Shown here: positions 6,466 to 8,311 of the stretch, piece after piece
Position numbering within the stretch: the first letter of the stretch is position 1
Layout: each line of letters starts with the position of its first letter
Source of the DNA: Acidobacteriota bacterium
GTDB taxonomy: Bacteria; Acidobacteriota; Terriglobia; Terriglobales; Acidobacteriaceae
Assembly (NCBI GenBank): GCA_021801945.1
Contig: JAKABE010000123.1
Location: 1-8,311 of the forward strand
Direction: 5' to 3'
Length of the DNA stretch: 8,311 nucleotides
The notes under the pieces: model-generated
What the model was told of the DNA's origin: nothing
The model's input: only the letters and a program-made list of their open reading frames with translations
Database searches by the model: none
Program-made: the position numbers and the translations under genes

Positions 6466-8311
6466 ATGATGGGCAAGCTCAGGCTTTTTTTTGCTGCTAG
6501 TCTGGCCGCGCTGGTCTGGACCGGAGCAGCATCCGCACAACCAAGCTCAGCCTCTTGGGCACGCCGAACCACCTGGAGCGATTACCTCGGCGGTCCGGAC
6601 AGCTCGCACTATTCGGGGTTGAAGCAGATCAATACCGGCAATGTAAGCCAACTCAAGCTGGCTTGGCGTTTTCCGGCCGGGGATCACCTGCCATACACCT
6701 TCAGTCCTTTGGTCGTCGGCAACATTGCCTATCTCGACGCGGAGAACGGCTCGCTGATTGCGGTCAACGCCAGCACAGGGAAGCAACTGTGGATCCACCG
6801 CTTCACCACCCCCGGTGGTAGCCCGTCCTTCTTCAGCGGCATCATGGGCCTGCGCGGCATTACCTTTTGGCAGAGCAAGGATAAGAAGGATCAGCGGCTG
6901 ATCGTAGAATCGAACGGCTTCCTCGATGAGATCAATGCCCAGACAGGCAAGCTCGTGGATTCCTTCGCCAATCACGGTAAGCTAAGCCTTCGGCTCGGTC
7001 TCTACCGCACCACCAGGCCGTTGTCTTCCAGGTGTCCGGGCAAGGTATACAAGAACATCATCATTCTCGGCAGCGCAACCGGTGAAGGATACCTCGCGCC
7101 TCCCGGCGACATCCGGGCCTTCGATGTGGTGACCGGAAAGCTGGTCTGGGTGTTCCATACCATTCCCCGCCCCGGCGAGTTCGGATATAACACCTGGCCC
7201 AAGGAAGCCTACACCTACATGGGCGGAGTGGATGCCTGGGGTGAACTAACCGTCGATGTGAAGCACGGCATCGTCTTTGTCCCCTTAGCCTCCGGCAAGT
7301 ACGAGCTTTACGGCGGAGACCGGCCGGGCGCTAACCTCTATGCCGATTCCCTCGTGGCGCTAGACGCCAACACCGGGAAGAAGCTCTGGTACTTCCAGGA
7401 TGTTCACCACGATCTGTGGGATTACGACCTGAACGCAGCCCCCCAGCTGGTCAGGGTCAGGCACAATGGCAAGATGATCGATGCTGTGGCCGTGGCGTCC
7501 AAGAATGGCTTTCTTTGGGTCTTTAATGAATTCACCGGCAAGGAGCTTTGGCCCGTGGTAGAGCGTCCCGTTCCTCAAAGCCACGTACCTGATGAGCACA
7601 GTTGGCCAACGCAGCCTTTTCCCACCGCCCCGCCGCCCTTTGCGCGCCAGGGTTGGAAGCCATCGTATCTATTCACCGGCTTCATGCGACCCTCGCAAAT
7701 CGCCTGGTGGAAGAACCGCGTCTCGAAAGCCCAATACGGCTTCTACATGCCTTCGAGCATCAATCGCGAAACCATCTCGCTTCCCAGCGTGAACGGGGGA
7801 GCGTTATTCTTCGGTACGGCATCCGACCCCACTAACGGCACCGTCTACGTGGTGAACCGGAATGTTCCCTCCATTCTCAAACTCGAGCCTTCCGGGCATT
7901 CCACAGCGGCCAATGCAGGCGGCTTAGTTCCGAGTGCGCCCCCCAGTGCGGTACGGCGCAGACGGGGCCTTCCAACGGTTCCAGAGATGGGGCGCGCCAT
8001 CTATGAACAGAACTGCCAGGAGTGCCACGGCGTGGATCTGAAGGGCACGCGCGGGCCAGCCATCGACAACGCTGTCAGCACCTTGGGGGAGGCGGCCACA
8101 CGGGCCTTCATCAAAACAGGCGGAGGAATCATGCCTTCCTTCGCGAAGATGCCGGCTCAGCCCATGAACGAACTACTCGCCTTTCTCAAGCAGCCCAGCC
8201 TGGCACCGCCAGGTTCGGCGCCGTCGGCGCGCATGCAGGCAATCTTCAAGTTATTCAGCGCCCCCCCCTATCCGCCGGATGTCACACCGCCCCCGTCCCG
8301 CTACAAAACCG
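6466..8311 (+). CDS. PQQ-dependent dehydrogenase with internal cytochrome c domain, 3' end outside window
   Basis: At least 615 residues of a periplasmic quinoprotein alcohol/glucose-type dehydrogenase; the reading frame is open to the right edge. It would oxidise a sugar or alcohol with PQQ and pass electrons through its own heme c to the respiratory chain. The signal peptide is residues 1-24 (MMGKLRLFFAASLAALV, then ASA before QPSS). Propeller-blade repeats include TGKQLW, TGKLVD, TGKLVWVFHT, TGKKLWYFQ and TGKELWPV. HHDLWDYD (314-321) and GSATGEGYLAPPGDIRAFD are family hallmarks. A cytochrome c domain with C517-x-x-C520-H521 and likely axial Met556 (GIMPSF) interrupts the propeller. The missing C-terminus should hold the last blades. 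In-frame ATGs at 6403, 6451, 6466 and 6469 compete; 6466/6469 give the best signal peptide, with GGGGG just upstream. A T8 run (6485-6492) and a C8 run (8261-8268) lie in the gene. The substrate is not readable. Confidence 0.92.
   Translation, partial: MMGKLRLFFAASLAALVWTGAASAQPSSASWARRTTWSDYLGGPDSSHYSGLKQINTGNVSQLKLAWRFPAGDHLPYTFSPLVVGNIAYLDAENGSLIAVNASTGKQLWIHRFTTPGGSPSFFSGIMGLRGITFWQSKDKKDQRLIVESNGFLDEINAQTGKLVDSFANHGKLSLRLGLYRTTRPLSSRCPGKVYKNIIILGSATGEGYLAPPGDIRAFDVVTGKLVWVFHTIPRPGEFGYNTWPKEAYTYMGGVDAWGELTVDVKHGIVFVPLASGKYELYGGDRPGANLYADSLVALDANTGKKLWYFQDVHHDLWDYDLNAAPQLVRVRHNGKMIDAVAVASKNGFLWVFNEFTGKELWPVVERPVPQSHVPDEHSWPTQPFPTAPPPFARQGWKPSYLFTGFMRPSQIAWWKNRVSKAQYGFYMPSSINRETISLPSVNGGALFFGTASDPTNGTVYVVNRNVPSILKLEPSGHSTAANAGGLVPSAPPSAVRRRRGLPTVPEMGRAIYEQNCQECHGVDLKGTRGPAIDNAVSTLGEAATRAFIKTGGGIMPSFAKMPAQPMNELLAFLKQPSLAPPGSAPSARMQAIFKLFSAPPYPPDVTPPPSRYKT

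Noticed and set aside
6148..6540. Minus-strand open frame in the divergent intergenic region
   Set aside because: No domain, unusual composition, and it overlaps the 5' end of the PQQ dehydrogenase; no ribosome site.
6968..7060. Possible frameshift in the PQQ dehydrogenase around LSLRLGLYRTTRPLSSRCPG
   Set aside because: The segment looks atypical at first, but family hallmarks continue in the same frame on both sides, so it is sequence divergence rather than a break.

Overview
The window looks like a chromosomal segment from a GC-rich Gram-negative bacterium. The best guess is a member of the Acidobacteriota (Terriglobia-like). This rests on gene style: a Tat-exported enolase-superfamily enzyme, a soluble PQQ dehydrogenase with a built-in cytochrome c domain, a secreted metallo-beta-lactamase-fold protein, and a small YdeI/OmpD-associated protein. 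The assignment is an inference from family flavour, not from a marker gene. No rRNA, tRNA, CRISPR array, insertion sequence, integrase or phage gene was seen.

Left part (about 1-4000, all minus strand): a carbohydrate/polyol module. It is transcribed in the order xylitol/polyol dehydrogenase (3992-2946), polyol permease of the RbtT/DalT type (2949-1627, GTG start overlapping the dehydrogenase stop by 4 bp), then, after a 240-bp gap, a Tat-exported sugar-acid-dehydratase-like enzyme of the mandelate racemase/galactonate dehydratase group (1386-115). A perfect GC hairpin lies 20 bp past the last stop. The first two genes form a compact uptake-plus-oxidation pair: the permease brings in a pentitol or similar polyol and the NAD-dependent dehydrogenase oxidises it to a ketose.

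Middle (about 4000-4760): a small YdeI/OmpD-associated protein gene (minus strand) with non-coding flanks holding a G8 homopolymer and two hairpins.

Right part (about 4760-8311): a secreted metallo-beta-lactamase-fold hydrolase (minus strand) whose best start is a TTG with a strong Shine-Dalgarno. A 555-bp divergent intergenic region separates it from a plus-strand PQQ-dependent dehydrogenase that runs off the right edge. The intergenic region carries two inverted repeats sharing the core CCGCTGCGG, with centres 84 bp apart.

Taken together, three of the six proteins are predicted to be exported: the enolase-family enzyme by Tat, the other two by Sec. A speculative reading is a periplasmic oxidation/dehydration route for sugars (PQQ dehydrogenase makes an aldonate, exported dehydratase removes water) beside a cytoplasmic polyol route. 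Most of the window is ordinary metabolism. The exported dehydratase and the paired inverted repeats deserve the closest second look.
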